From Acidovorax delafieldii (GTDB taxonomy: Bacteria; Pseudomonadota; Gammaproteobacteria; Burkholderiales; Burkholderiaceae_C): a stretch of DNA of 64,000 nt. Below the pieces are notes generated by a model. The model ran no database searches. It saw only the letters and a program-made list of their open reading frames with translations, and had not been told where the DNA came from. Below, in pieces: positions 8,951 to 19,053 of the stretch (its first letter is position 1; the number at the start of each line of letters is the position of its first letter). Both the position numbers and the translations under genes were made by a program. The stretch spans positions 124,001 through 188,000 of the forward strand of contig DFQQ01000023.1 in assembly GCA_002377855.1 (NCBI GenBank), written 5' to 3'.

Positions 8951-11900
8951 ATGTCCAATCAAGTGTCCCCCTTGTCCCGCTGGCAGTTCTGGATTGACCG
9001 TGGAGGCACGTTCACGGATGTGGTGGGCAAGCGCCCGGACGGCACGCTGGTCACGCACAAGCTGCTGTCGGAGAACCCCGAGCAGTACAAGGACGCCGCC
9101 GTCGCAGGCATACGCCACCTGCTGGGCCTTGCGCCCGGCGAGCCTGTAACGCCCGAGCTGGTGGAGTGCGTGAAGATGGGCACCACGGTAGCCACCAATG
9201 CGCTGCTGGAGCGCAAGGGCGAGCCGACGCTGCTCATCACCACCCGGGGCTTCAAGGACGCGCTGCGCATCGCCTACCAGAACCGCCCGCGCCTGTTTGA
9301 CCGCCACATCGTGCTGCCCGAGCTGCTGTACGAGCGCGTGATCGAGGCGCAGGAGCGTGTGGGCGCGCACGGCGACGTGATAGAGCCGCTGGACGAAGAC
9401 CACCTGAAAGAGCGCCTGTGGGCCGCGTACGACGCGGGCCTGCGCAGCGCGGCCATCGTGTTCATGCACGGCTACCGGTTCGCGGCGCACGAAGAGGCCG
9501 CGACCCGCATCGCACGGCAGATCGGCTTCACGCAGGTGAGCGCATCACACGCCACCAGCCCGATGATGAAGCTGGTGAGCCGCGGCGACACCACGGTGGT
9601 GGATGCGTACCTCTCGCCCATCCTGCGCCGCTATGTGGACCAGGTGGCCAGCGAGATGCCGGGCGTGAAGCTGTTCTTCATGCAGTCCTCGGGCGGCTTG
9701 GCGGACGCGCAGGTGTTCCAGGGCAAGGACGCGATTCTGAGCGGCCCCGCAGGCGGCATCGTGGGCATGGCACGGACAGCGGAGCTGGCCTTTCGCAGTG
9801 ACCCGGCGGGCTTGGCGGGCCACGCGAAGGTCATCGGCTTTGACATGGGTGGCACCAGCACCGACGTGAGCCACTACGCGGGCGAGTTCGAGCGTGAGTT
9901 CGAGACGCAGGTGGCGGGCGTGCGCATGCGTGCGCCCATGATGAGCATCCACACCGTGGCGGCCGGTGGCGGCTCCATCCTCGGTTTTGATGGCGCACGG
10001 TTTCGCGTGGGCCCCCAGAGCGCGGGTGCCAACCCCGGCCCCGCCAGCTACCGCCGTGGCGGCCCGCTGGCCGTGACCGATGCGAACGTGATGGTGGGCA
10101 AGATCCAGCCCGCGCATTTCCCCAAGGTGTTTGGCCATGCGGCCAACGAGGCGCTGGATGGTGATGCAGTCGCGCACAAGTTTGGCGCCTTGGCGAAGCA
10201 GACGGGCCGCACGGGCGAGGACGTTGCCCACGGCTTCATCCAGATCGCCGTGCAGCAGATGGCCAACGCCATCAAGAAAATCAGCGTGGCGCGCGGCTAC
10301 GACGTGACGCGCTACACGCTGCAGTGCTTTGGCGGGGCGGGCGGCCAGCATGCCTGCCTGGTGGCCGACGCACTGGGCATGACGCGCGTGTTCGTGCACC
10401 CGCTGGCAGGGGTGCTCAGCGCCTACGGCATGGGGCTGGCCGACCAGAACGTGATTCGCGAACAGGCCGTGGAAACCAAGCTGGTGCCCGAAGCGCTCGC
10501 AGGCATCGAAGCCACGCTGGATCAACTCGCCACCACCGCACGCACCGAGCTGGAGCGCCAGCAGTCCGGCAGCGGCACTGCCGTGGTGCACCGCCGCGTG
10601 CATGTGCGTTACGAGGGCAGCGACTCGGCTTTGATCGTGCCGTTTGGCTCCATGGTTGAGATCGCCGCCGCATTTGAGAACGCCTACCGCCAGCGTTTTG
10701 CTTTCCTGATGCAGGGCAAGGGCTTGGTGGTGGAGGCCGTGTCGGTCGAGGCCGCGGTGCCCGGCGATGCGCCCGTGGAGCCCCGCCACGCACTGCAGCC
10801 CGCACGCGAGGTGCCGCGCCGCAGCACCGTGCGCATGTACACGGGCGGCGTGGATGGCGTTGCCGCCTGGCACGACGCCGCGCTGGTGGTGCGTGAAGAT
10901 CTTCGCCCCGGCGACGTGATCCCCGGCCCGGCCATCATTGCCGAGAAGAACGCCACCACCATCGTTGAACCCGGCTGGGAGGCCGAGCTGACAGAGCTGG
11001 ACCACCTGCTGCTCAACCGCCGCGTGGCGCGCGCCGTGCAGCATGCCGTGGGCACCACGGTGGACCCGGTGCTGCTCGAAGTGTTCAACAACCTGTTCAT
11101 GAACATTGCCGAGCAGATGGGGCTGCAGCTGCAGAACACGGCGTACTCGGTGAACATCAAGGAGCGGCTGGACTTCAGCTGCGCGCTGTTTGATGACGAA
11201 GGCAACCTGATTGCCAACGCGCCCCACATGCCGGTGCACCTGGGTAGCATGGGCGAAAGCATCAAGACGGTGATCCGGGAGAACGCGGGCAAGATGCAGC
11301 CCGGTGATGTGTATGTGCTGAACGACCCCTACCACGGCGGCACGCACCTGCCCGACATCACCGTCATCACGCCCGTCTACATGGCCGATGGCGATGCCGA
11401 GCCCACGTTCTACGTGGGCAGCCGCGGCCACCATGCCGATGTGGGCGGCACCACGCCGGGGTCCATGCCACCGTTCTCCACGCGCATCGAGGAAGAGGGC
11501 GTGCAGATCAATAACGTGAAGCTGGTGGAGCGCGGCGTGCTGCGCGAGGCGGAGATGATTGCGCTGCTGGAGAGCGGCGAATACCCGAGCCGCAACCCGC
11601 AGCAGAACATGGCGGATTTACGCGCACAGATCGCAGCGAATGAGAAAGGCCAGCAGGAGCTGCGCCGCATGGTGGGCGAGTTTGGGCTTGATGTGGTGCA
11701 GGCCTACATGCGCCATGTGCAGGATAACGCGGAAGAGTCCGTGCGCCGTGTCATCACGCGGCTGAAGGACGGCGCGTTCACCCTGCCGCTGGACAACGGC
11801 GCACAGATCCGCGTGGCGGTGAAGGTGGATGCAGCGAGTCGCAGCGCCACCATCGACTTCACCGGCACCAGCCCGCAGCAGACGAACAACTTCAACGCGC

Positions 11901-12625
11901 CCACGGCGGTGTGCATGGCAGCGGTGCTGTATGTGTTCCGCACGCTGGTGGATGACGACATTCCGCTGAATGCGGGTTGCCTCAAGCCGCTCAACGTCAT
12001 CATCCCGCCCGGCAGCATGCTCAACCCCAACCCTCCGGCGTCGGTGGTGGCGGGCAATGTCGAGACGTCCACCTGCATCACCAACGCGCTGTATGGCGCG
12101 CTGGGCCTGATGGCGGCGGGGCAGTGCACCATGAACAACTTCACGTTCGGCAACGCGCGCTACCAGTACTACGAAACCATCTCGGGTGGCAGTGGCGCCG
12201 GCGGTGTGTGGGATGCCAGCGGAGCGCTCGCGGGTGGGTTCAACGGCACCAGCGTCGTGCAATGCCACATGACCAACTCGCGCCTGACGGACCCCGAGGT
12301 GCTGGAGTTCCGCTTCCCCGTACGGCTGGAGGGCTACGAGATCCGCAAGGGCTCGGGCGGCGCGGGGCAGTACAAGGGCGGCGATGGCGGCATCCGCCGC
12401 GTGCGCTTCCTGGAGCCGATGACGGCCAGCATCCTGTCCAACGGGCGCCGCCATGGGGCGTTCGGCGCTGCGGGCGGCATGCCCGGAGCGGTGGGCATCA
12501 ACCGCGTGGTGAGGGCCAGCGGCAAGGTGGAGCAACTCGACCACATTGGTCAGGTGCAAATGCAGCCGGGTGACGTGTTTGAAGTGCACACGCCGGGTGG
12601 GGGCGGATTTGGCCGACAGGGTTGA
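8951..12625 (+). CDS. ATP-dependent 5-oxoprolinase (HyuA-HyuB fusion)
   Basis: Hydrolyses 5-oxo-L-proline to glutamate with ATP. At 1224 residues it is the full-length form, close to the eukaryotic OPLAH size, rather than separate HyuA and HyuB subunits. Order: hydantoinase A N-terminal domain from residue 11 (FWIDRGGTFTDVVG), hydantoinase A core around residues 210-500 (VIGFDMGGTSTDVS, GGGSILGFD), a linker domain, and hydantoinase B from about residue 695 (DPVLLEVFNNLFMNIAEQMG; GAGGVWDASGALAGG). The canonical GDMGGTxTDV-like motif supports an ATP-using enzyme; N-methylhydantoinase activity remains possible. The start is ATG 8951 directly after a dispersed repeat. Confidence 0.88.
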   Translation: MSNQVSPLSRWQFWIDRGGTFTDVVGKRPDGTLVTHKLLSENPEQYKDAAVAGIRHLLGLAPGEPVTPELVECVKMGTTVATNALLERKGEPTLLITTRGFKDALRIAYQNRPRLFDRHIVLPELLYERVIEAQERVGAHGDVIEPLDEDHLKERLWAAYDAGLRSAAIVFMHGYRFAAHEEAATRIARQIGFTQVSASHATSPMMKLVSRGDTTVVDAYLSPILRRYVDQVASEMPGVKLFFMQSSGGLADAQVFQGKDAILSGPAGGIVGMARTAELAFRSDPAGLAGHAKVIGFDMGGTSTDVSHYAGEFEREFETQVAGVRMRAPMMSIHTVAAGGGSILGFDGARFRVGPQSAGANPGPASYRRGGPLAVTDANVMVGKIQPAHFPKVFGHAANEALDGDAVAHKFGALAKQTGRTGEDVAHGFIQIAVQQMANAIKKISVARGYDVTRYTLQCFGGAGGQHACLVADALGMTRVFVHPLAGVLSAYGMGLADQNVIREQAVETKLVPEALAGIEATLDQLATTARTELERQQSGSGTAVVHRRVHVRYEGSDSALIVPFGSMVEIAAAFENAYRQRFAFLMQGKGLVVEAVSVEAAVPGDAPVEPRHALQPAREVPRRSTVRMYTGGVDGVAAWHDAALVVREDLRPGDVIPGPAIIAEKNATTIVEPGWEAELTELDHLLLNRRVARAVQHAVGTTVDPVLLEVFNNLFMNIAEQMGLQLQNTAYSVNIKERLDFSCALFDDEGNLIANAPHMPVHLGSMGESIKTVIRENAGKMQPGDVYVLNDPYHGGTHLPDITVITPVYMADGDAEPTFYVGSRGHHADVGGTTPGSMPPFSTRIEEEGVQINNVKLVERGVLREAEMIALLESGEYPSRNPQQNMADLRAQIAANEKGQQELRRMVGEFGLDVVQAYMRHVQDNAEESVRRVITRLKDGAFTLPLDNGAQIRVAVKVDAASRSATIDFTGTSPQQTNNFNAPTAVCMAAVLYVFRTLVDDDIPLNAGCLKPLNVIIPPGSMLNPNPPASVVAGNVETSTCITNALYGALGLMAAGQCTMNNFTFGNARYQYYETISGGSGAGGVWDASGALAGGFNGTSVVQCHMTNSRLTDPEVLEFRFPVRLEGYEIRKGSGGAGQYKGGDGGIRRVRFLEPMTASILSNGRRHGAFGAAGGMPGAVGINRVVRASGKVEQLDHIGQVQMQPGDVFEVHTPGGGGFGRQG

Positions 12626-12636
12626 GTGGGTTCCGA

Positions 12637-12696
12637 TTTGGGGGTCAAATCGGCCTCCAGCGCTCGGAAATAAAGCGCGTGATGCTATTGTTTTAG
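12637..12696 (+). repeat. Dispersed repeat between 5-oxoprolinase and phaG
   Basis: GGTCAAATCGGCCTCCAGCG, then AAAGCGCGTGATGCTATTG and TTTTAGG. It matches the consensus with several changes. The phaG stop codon lies at its right end. Confidence 0.65.
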
Positions 12697-13076
12697 GAGC
12701 TCTTGCACTGACTTCCCGGTGGGGCACTCAGGTTGGGCGGCACGTTCTTCTTGTCGGACTGCCGCGCCCGGAACAATGCTGCCCGCATGAGAAAAATCGC
12801 GTTCACGGGGGTGGTGATTGCAACGAATGCGGCAATGAGCAACGCGTTCAGCGCGAGCTCGCCGCTTTCCATCGAAAAATACAGCACAGTGCCCCACACG
12901 ATGCACCAGCATGCCAGCGTTGCAATGATCGACGGAGTGTGTACGCGTTCGAAAAAAGTCGGCAGGCGCAGCAGGCCGATGGAGCCCAGCAACGCTAGGC
13001 AGGCGCCCAGCAGCACCAGGGCTGCGACCACGATTTCAGCCCACAGGGGCAGCGTCGCCGCAGTCTCGGGGTTCAT
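12693..13076 (-). CDS. phaG: Monovalent cation/H+ antiporter subunit G
   Basis: Small membrane subunit of the Mrp/Pha-type multi-subunit antiporter, 127 residues with three hydrophobic helices. The MnhG signature is GSIGLLRLPTFFERVHTPS near residues 31-49, followed by AFVAITTPVNAIFLMRAAL. It is the last gene of the operon, overlapping phaF by 4 bp. The hydrophilic tail ends in a dispersed repeat. Confidence 0.9.
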   Translation of the reverse strand: MNPETAATLPLWAEIVVAALVLLGACLALLGSIGLLRLPTFFERVHTPSIIATLACWCIVWGTVLYFSMESGELALNALLIAAFVAITTPVNAIFLMRAALFRARQSDKKNVPPNLSAPPGSQCKSS

Positions 13077-13351
13077 TCAATCACCTCGCCGCGCAGCAGG
13101 AACTTGGCCATGGCCATGGTGCCCACGAAACTCAGCAACGCCAGCAGCAGGGCGGCCTCGAAGTAGTTCTTGCTGCTGTAGTGCAAGCCCAGCACCAGCA
13201 TCAGCAGCATGCCGTTCAGGGTCATGCAGTCCAGCGCCAGCACGCGGTCTTGGGCAGAGGGGCCTTTGAGAACGCGCAACAGTGCGCAGCCCATTGCCAG
13301 CACCAGCACGATCAGGGCCAGCGGCAGGGCCCATTGCAGCACGGGGGTCAT
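13073..13351 (-). CDS. phaF: Monovalent cation/H+ antiporter subunit F
   Basis: 92 residues, three transmembrane helices, with the MnhF core VLKGPSAQDRVLALDCMT and a C-terminal helix ending in KFLLRGEVIE. It overlaps both neighbours by 4 bp. Confidence 0.9.
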   Translation of the reverse strand: MTPVLQWALPLALIVLVLAMGCALLRVLKGPSAQDRVLALDCMTLNGMLLMLVLGLHYSSKNYFEAALLLALLSFVGTMAMAKFLLRGEVIE

Positions 13352-13848
13352 TCAAAAATCTCCATCAGGGGGCGTTCGTAGCGCTGCTTGATGTGGGCAG
13401 TCACCGCGTCGGGATCGTCCAGTTCCAATACATGCAGCAGCAGGGCACTGCGGTCCAGGGCCAGTTCGGCCCAGGCGGTGCCAGGGGTGATGCAGACGAT
13501 CGTGGCGAGCGTCGCCAGCGCGTTGGGGTCCCGCACGTCCAACGGAATGCGCACAAAGCCCGCTGGGTGCCGCCTTGTGCCAGGGCGCAGCAGCAGCCGC
13601 ACCACCGCCAAGTTGGACTGCACGGTATCACCGAACACTGTGGCGGCGAGCCTGAGCGCAGCCCAGGGGCTGCGCAGGCGCACGGGCAGGGGGCGCAGGC
13701 CAGCGGTAAGCCGGGGAATGGCGAGCGCCAGCAACGTGCCGAGCACGACATGCCCCGCGCCAAGGGATCGGTTGAGCAGCAACCACAGGGCCAGGAGCGC
13801 TAGCGAGAGCATGGGGCTGGGCAACAGGGCGCGAGCAATGCGTTTCAT
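13348..13848 (-). CDS. phaE: Monovalent cation/H+ antiporter subunit E
   Basis: 166 residues from ATG 13848, whose A overlaps the phaD stop (ATGA). The frame is open further upstream to 14010, but that part is a shadow of phaD. Two N-terminal helices and the MnhE motif VCITPGTAWAEL are visible, followed by the cytoplasmic domain HVLELDD. Confidence 0.9.
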   Translation of the reverse strand: MKRIARALLPSPMLSLALLALWLLLNRSLGAGHVVLGTLLALAIPRLTAGLRPLPVRLRSPWAALRLAATVFGDTVQSNLAVVRLLLRPGTRRHPAGFVRIPLDVRDPNALATLATIVCITPGTAWAELALDRSALLLHVLELDDPDAVTAHIKQRYERPLMEIFE

Positions 13849-15566
13849 GGCGTGATCCTTTCTTGCCCGGCAGGCTGGCCCACCGTGGGGTTGGGCCTGG
13901 GCTGCGCGGACATCACGGCGTGGATGTAGGCTACTGGCGCGTGCAGTGCGTTGGCAGTGGCCTCGGTGTAGCGCAGCACCGGGCCGGCCTTCCAGGCGAG
14001 CGCGCCGCACATCAGCACCAGCAAGGCCACCGGCAGACCTTCCATGACCAGCAGCTTGGGCGCTGCGCGGTCGTGGGCTGACCAGAAATGCAGGACACCC
14101 ACGCGCGTGAGCGCTACCAACGCAAAGAGGCCAGAGAGCAGCATCAGCGCCACCATCACCCAGCTGGACACCGTGGGCGCGGGGCCCGCCAGGCCAATAC
14201 CCACCGGGTTGAGAAGGGCGTGGACCAATGCAAACTTACCGATGAAGCCCGACAGCGGCGGCAACCCCGCCAGGACCAGGGTGCAGGTGATGAATGCCAG
14301 GCCCAGGAACGCCGCAGGTGCGGGGATCACCTCGCCGATCACCGCCTCGGCTTCTTTGTCGTCCAGCTTGACGGAGGTGCTGTGCACCAGGTCGGCCGAC
14401 AGGAAGGGCGCGTCGTCCTTGCGCTCATAAGGCGCCACGCTGAAGCCATCGTTGCGCCAGCGCTCGATCAGGTCGGTGAGCAGGAACAGTGCGCTGACCG
14501 CCACCGTGGAGCTCAGCATGTAGTACAGCAAGCCGCTGGTGAGCTGGTTGTGGCCCATGCCCACGGCTGCGAGCAGCGTGCCCGATGAACTGATGGCAGC
14601 AAACCCCGCCAAGTGTCCCAGGCGCTGCGATCCCAGCATGCCCACTGCCCCGAACGCCATGGTGACCATGCCGCCGCCCACCAGCCAAGTGCTGCCAAAC
14701 TGCGCAGAAGCGCCCGCATCGGGGTTGAACAGCAAGGTCCACAAACGCAAAATGACGTACACGCCCACCTTCGTCATCAGCGCGAACAAGGCGCCCACGG
14801 GGGCGGTGGCAGCGCTATAAGCGGGCACCAGCCAGAAGTTGAGCGGCCACACGGCGGCCTTGATGAGAAAAGCCACGCCCAAGATGGCGCAGGCTGCATG
14901 CAGCAGCCCCCGGTCGGCGTCTGCCACCCCTGGGATGCTGCGGGCGAGGTCAGCCATGTTCAGCGTGCCCGTGATGCCGTACAGCATGGACGTGCCAATC
15001 AGGAACAGGGACGAAGCCGCGAGGTTGATGGCGATGTAGTGCAGGCCGGCCGACACGCGGGGGCGGCCCGATCCGTGAAGAAGCAAGCCGTACGAGGCGG
15101 CCAGCATGATCTCGAAAAAGACAAACAGGTTGAACAGGTCGGCCGTGAGGAACGCCCCCGCCAGCCCCATCAGCTGTAGCTGGAACAAAGGGTGGAAATG
15201 CACACCCGCGCGGTGCCAGCGCGCGCTGGCGTAGGCTGCAGCGGCCAGCGCCACGCTGAAGCACAACACGAGCATCATGGCCGAGAGCCGGTCCAGCACC
15301 AGCACGATGCCAAACGGTGCGGGCCAGTTTCCGGGCAGATATATGCCCAGGCCCCCGGGCATGCCCGGTTGCTTGGCCTGCAACAGCAGCAGCAAGGCCG
15401 CCAGCAGCCCGAGCGCGGTGGAAGCCAGGTTGAGTGCGATCTTGCTGCGTTGTTGTTCTTCACGCAGCAGCAGCATCAGTCCGGCGGTCAACAGGGGCAG
15501 GACGATGGGCACCAGAATGAGGTGGGGCATCCACTGCGCAGCCACAAAAGCGATGATGGTGTTCAT
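13845..15566 (-). CDS. phaD: Monovalent cation/H+ antiporter subunit D
   Basis: Proton-translocating subunit related to NuoN/NuoL, 573 residues, about 14 helices. The antiporter_M core contains FFEIMLAASYGLLLHG and FLIKAAVWPLNFWLVPAYSA, with the Lys and His/Trp positions of proton channels. It has an internal hydrophilic loop of about 50 residues (EGVAP…PAAF region), longer than in compact homologues. It overlaps phaC by 4 bp. Confidence 0.93.
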   Translation of the reverse strand: MNTIIAFVAAQWMPHLILVPIVLPLLTAGLMLLLREEQQRSKIALNLASTALGLLAALLLLLQAKQPGMPGGLGIYLPGNWPAPFGIVLVLDRLSAMMLVLCFSVALAAAAYASARWHRAGVHFHPLFQLQLMGLAGAFLTADLFNLFVFFEIMLAASYGLLLHGSGRPRVSAGLHYIAINLAASSLFLIGTSMLYGITGTLNMADLARSIPGVADADRGLLHAACAILGVAFLIKAAVWPLNFWLVPAYSAATAPVGALFALMTKVGVYVILRLWTLLFNPDAGASAQFGSTWLVGGGMVTMAFGAVGMLGSQRLGHLAGFAAISSSGTLLAAVGMGHNQLTSGLLYYMLSSTVAVSALFLLTDLIERWRNDGFSVAPYERKDDAPFLSADLVHSTSVKLDDKEAEAVIGEVIPAPAAFLGLAFITCTLVLAGLPPLSGFIGKFALVHALLNPVGIGLAGPAPTVSSWVMVALMLLSGLFALVALTRVGVLHFWSAHDRAAPKLLVMEGLPVALLVLMCGALAWKAGPVLRYTEATANALHAPVAYIHAVMSAQPRPNPTVGQPAGQERITP

Positions 15567-16042
15567 GGATGCTGCCCTCCGGGGCGCGCGTTGGGCGCGG
15601 CTGGCTGCGCTTGCTCCTGTGCGGGTACGGAATGGGGATCATTCGGCAGGTTGTCATGGTAAGAGTCCTGATAGGAGTCCTGCCAGTCGCCGGCATCCTT
15701 CACGCGCGTGCCGTCCACGTGATCCGTGCCCGCCATGCCGCGCGATGCCAGCAGCACCACCAGAAAAAGAGCCGTCATGGCAAATCCGATCACGATGGCC
15801 GTGAGGGCGAGCGCCTGGGGCATGGGATCGGCATAGTGCGCCAGGTCTTGCGGCAGGCCAGGCTGCAGTACCGGCTCCTTGTCAATGGCCAGGCCCAAAC
15901 GGCCCATGCTGAAGATGAACAGGTTGACGGCATAAGACAGCATTGCCAACCCCATGATGACCTGGAACGTGCGTGGGCGCAGCAGCAACCACACGCCGGA
16001 ACCTGTGAGCACTCCGATGGCCAGCGCCAAAACCAATTCCAT
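15563..16042 (-). CDS. phaC: Monovalent cation/H+ antiporter subunit C
   Basis: NuoK-like subunit, 159 residues, three helices with the motif GLAMLSYAVNLFIFSMGR and Glu near the start of helix 1. The C-terminal 45 residues are hydrophilic (TRVKDAGDWQDSYQDSYH), an extension over the ~110-residue core. Its ATG shares one base with the phaAB stop (TGATG). Not to be confused with PHA synthase PhaC. Confidence 0.9.
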   Translation of the reverse strand: MELVLALAIGVLTGSGVWLLLRPRTFQVIMGLAMLSYAVNLFIFSMGRLGLAIDKEPVLQPGLPQDLAHYADPMPQALALTAIVIGFAMTALFLVVLLASRGMAGTDHVDGTRVKDAGDWQDSYQDSYHDNLPNDPHSVPAQEQAQPAAPNARPGGQHP

Positions 16043-19000
16043 CAGTGGCCTCCCTGGGGTACGGTTGCGAAGGAGGCCGATGCGGATGCGGGCAGTGGCT
16101 GCGCCTCGACCATTGCCACGCCGGCGGCTTCTGCCGCTGCGGCCTCGGCGTCGTCGGCTTGCACACGCGCATGGAAGCGGTGGCTGCGCACCGATTGGTG
16201 GGCAATGGCCGTGAGGATGAGCAAGGTTGATCCCACCACCAGGGTGAACACACCGATGTCAAAAAACAGGGCACTGGCCACGTGCACGTCGCCCAGCCGC
16301 GGCAAGGAAAAGTGCGCTGTGTGGCTGGTCAGGAACGGGTAGCCGAACCACCAGGAACCCAGCCCCGTGGCCAGGGCGACGAGCATGCCCGTGCCTATCC
16401 AGCGGCGGGGATACAGGGCCAGGTGGGCTTCCACCCAGGTGGTGCCGGAGACGATGTACTGCAGCAGCAGCGCCACCGAAAACAACAGCCCCGCCACGAA
16501 CCCACCCCCGGGCTCGTTGTGCCCGCGCATGAACAGATACACGGCGACCAGGGTTGCAAAAGGCAGCAGCAGGCGGACCAGAACGGCGGGCACCGTCAAA
16601 TATCCGATGGCGGTGTCGGCCGTCTGGCGGGGGTTCGCCAAGTCGGTGGCCACGTCTGGCGGCAGTGCACGTTGCTGTGGAGGCAAATCCATGACCTCGC
16701 GCGCTGGGCGAAAACGCCGCAGGAGCGCGTACACGGTGAGTGCGACGATGCCCAGCACCACAATTTCGCCAAAGGTGTCGAAGCCCCGGAAATCCACCAG
16801 CATCACATTGACCACGTTGGTGCCGCCGCCCTCGCTCAGGGCCCGTTCCAAGAAGAATGTGGATGTGCTTTCAGGGAATGGACGGCTCATCATGGCCAGC
16901 GCCAGTACGGTCATGCCCGCCCCGGCAATCAACGCCAGGGCCAAGTCACGCCAGCGGCGCAGTCGGGTGCGCCGCTCCTGGGCACGGGTGGGGGGGCGAA
17001 GGCTCTCGTCGCGCTTGGGTAGCCAGCGAAGGCCCAGCAAAATGAGGATGGTGGTGACAACCTCCACCACGATCTGTGTGAGTGCCAGATCGGGTGCAGA
17101 GAACCACAGAAAGGTAATGCATACGCAAAGCCCCGCAGCCCCCGCCAGCGCAAGGGCCGCCATGCGGTGGTACTTGGCCTGCCACGCGGTCGCCAGTGCA
17201 CAGGTGCAGCCCAGCGCCCACAGCAGCGCGAAGATGGGCGAAAGCGGCAGGCCAACTCGGTCGCCAATGTGCAGGCCGCGCAACCACAACGGCCAACTGC
17301 TGGCCACCAGCGCCGCGACCACCAGCCACAACATCTGCCACTGCAGGCGTTTGGTTCCCATGGCGCGGCGGCCGTTGCGCCCGCCAAGGCTGATGCGCGC
17401 GAGCGCCCCGGCGAACAGGCGTTCGCCGTCAAGGCGATACATCAGCGGTGGGGCATCGATGGTGCCTTTGGCCCGCTGCCAGCGCAGCAGGGCATAGAGC
17501 ACAGCACCACCTGCCAGGGCCACGAGGCTCATGACGAACGGCATATTGACGCCGTGCCATATTGCCAAACTGTATGTGGGCAGCTCGCCACCCACTACAG
17601 GCCTTGCCGCCGCGCCCAGAAAGGCGCCGACCGACCACGCAGGCAGCGTGCCGACCACCACACACACCAGCACCAGCAGTTCCACGGGAACACGCATCCA
17701 GTGGGGCGGTTCGTGGGGCGTCATGGGCAAGTCGCTCGCGCGTGGGCCCCAGAACACATCGACCGTGAACCGCAACGAATACGCCACGCTGAACATGCCC
17801 GCCACCGTCGCGGCGACGGGCAGCAGCCATTGCAGCCAGGGTGTGGCATCTACCAGCACGGCTTCGGCAAAGAACATCTCTTTGGACAAGAAACCATTGA
17901 GCAGCGGCACACCCGCCATCGCCGCGCTGGCCACCATCGCCAGCGTGGCGGTAATGGGCATCATGCGGCGCAGGCCCGACAGGCGCCGGATGTCGCGGGT
18001 GCCGCTCTCGTGGTCAATGATGCCCACGGCCATGAACAGCGAGGCCTTGAAGGTAGCGTGGTTCATGATGTGAAACACGGCGGCGACTGCAGCCAGTGGA
18101 CTGTTCAGACCCAGCAGCAGGGTGATGAGACCCAGGTGGGAGATGGTGGAGTAGGCAAGCAGTCCCTTGAGGTCGTTCTGGAACATGGCCGCGTAACCAC
18201 CGATCAGCAGCGTGCACAGCCCCGCGCCACCGACGAGCCAGAACCAGGGCTCGGTACCGCTGAGCACTGGCCAAAGCCGTGCCAGCAAAAAAACACCGGC
18301 CTTCACCATCGTGGCCGAGTGCAGGTAGGCTGACACCGGCGTGGGGGCGGCCATGGCGCGCGGCAGCCAGAAGTGGAAAGGGAACTGCGCACTCTTGGTG
18401 AGTGCCCCCATCAAAATCAGCACCAGGGTCGTGAGGTACAGCGGATGGGTCTGGATCTGCGTGGCCGAGGCCAGCACCTTGTCCAAGTCGTAGCTGCCCA
18501 CCATATGGCCCAGCACCAGCATCCCCGCCAGCAGGCACAGCCCGCCCGTGCCGGTGACGGTGAGCGCCATGCGGGCGCCGCGCCGTGCGTCCTTGCGGTG
18601 GTGCCAGTACCCGATCAGTAGGAAGGAGAACAGGCTGGTCAGCTCCCAGAACAGCGCTATCTGGATCAGGTTGCCCGAAAGCACCACCCCCATCATCGAC
18701 CCCATGAACGCGAGAAAGAACGAGAAAAAGCGCGGCACAGGGTCGGCCGCAGACATGTAGTAGCGGGCGTAAAGCACCACCAGACTGCCCACGCCCAACA
18801 CCAGCATACAGAACATCCAGGCAAATCCGTCCAGCCGCCACGTGAGGTTCAAGCCCAATTGGGGAATCCACTCGATGTGCTGCCGCAACACACCGCCACC
18901 GGCCACATCTGGAAAATACAGTGCCGCCTGAATCGCACAAAAAACGGCCACGAGGCCAGCGAGGGTCGATTCGGTATTGCGGGCGTTGGTCGGCAGGACG

Positions 19001-19053
19001 GCGGCCAGCAGACTGCCAACGAAAGGGAGGAGTACGAGGGTGGTCAAGGACAT
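16042..19053 (-). CDS. phaAB: Monovalent cation/H+ antiporter subunit A fused to B
   Basis: First gene of the Mrp/Pha-type antiporter operon, 1003 residues: an NuoL-like MrpA part (residues 1 to about 780) followed by a fused MnhB-type domain (around residues 810-950, FMRGHNEPGGGFVAGLLFS). The antiporter_M core shows LFWELTSLFSFLLIGYW and SAQFPFHFWLPRAMAAPTP. The C-terminal 45 residues are Ala/Glu-rich and cytoplasmic. The A-B fusion is the form described for rhizobial Pha and some other proteobacteria. Likely role: Na+ or K+ export and pH homeostasis; the ion cannot be read from the sequence. Confidence 0.93.
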   Translation of the reverse strand: MSLTTLVLLPFVGSLLAAVLPTNARNTESTLAGLVAVFCAIQAALYFPDVAGGGVLRQHIEWIPQLGLNLTWRLDGFAWMFCMLVLGVGSLVVLYARYYMSAADPVPRFFSFFLAFMGSMMGVVLSGNLIQIALFWELTSLFSFLLIGYWHHRKDARRGARMALTVTGTGGLCLLAGMLVLGHMVGSYDLDKVLASATQIQTHPLYLTTLVLILMGALTKSAQFPFHFWLPRAMAAPTPVSAYLHSATMVKAGVFLLARLWPVLSGTEPWFWLVGGAGLCTLLIGGYAAMFQNDLKGLLAYSTISHLGLITLLLGLNSPLAAVAAVFHIMNHATFKASLFMAVGIIDHESGTRDIRRLSGLRRMMPITATLAMVASAAMAGVPLLNGFLSKEMFFAEAVLVDATPWLQWLLPVAATVAGMFSVAYSLRFTVDVFWGPRASDLPMTPHEPPHWMRVPVELLVLVCVVVGTLPAWSVGAFLGAAARPVVGGELPTYSLAIWHGVNMPFVMSLVALAGGAVLYALLRWQRAKGTIDAPPLMYRLDGERLFAGALARISLGGRNGRRAMGTKRLQWQMLWLVVAALVASSWPLWLRGLHIGDRVGLPLSPIFALLWALGCTCALATAWQAKYHRMAALALAGAAGLCVCITFLWFSAPDLALTQIVVEVVTTILILLGLRWLPKRDESLRPPTRAQERRTRLRRWRDLALALIAGAGMTVLALAMMSRPFPESTSTFFLERALSEGGGTNVVNVMLVDFRGFDTFGEIVVLGIVALTVYALLRRFRPAREVMDLPPQQRALPPDVATDLANPRQTADTAIGYLTVPAVLVRLLLPFATLVAVYLFMRGHNEPGGGFVAGLLFSVALLLQYIVSGTTWVEAHLALYPRRWIGTGMLVALATGLGSWWFGYPFLTSHTAHFSLPRLGDVHVASALFFDIGVFTLVVGSTLLILTAIAHQSVRSHRFHARVQADDAEAAAAEAAGVAMVEAQPLPASASASFATVPQGGH

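Noticed and set aside
9545..11434. 629-codon minus-strand open frame
   Set aside because: Lies wholly inside the 5-oxoprolinase gene, is His/Ala/Arg-rich with no domain, and is the usual antisense shadow of a G+C-rich gene.
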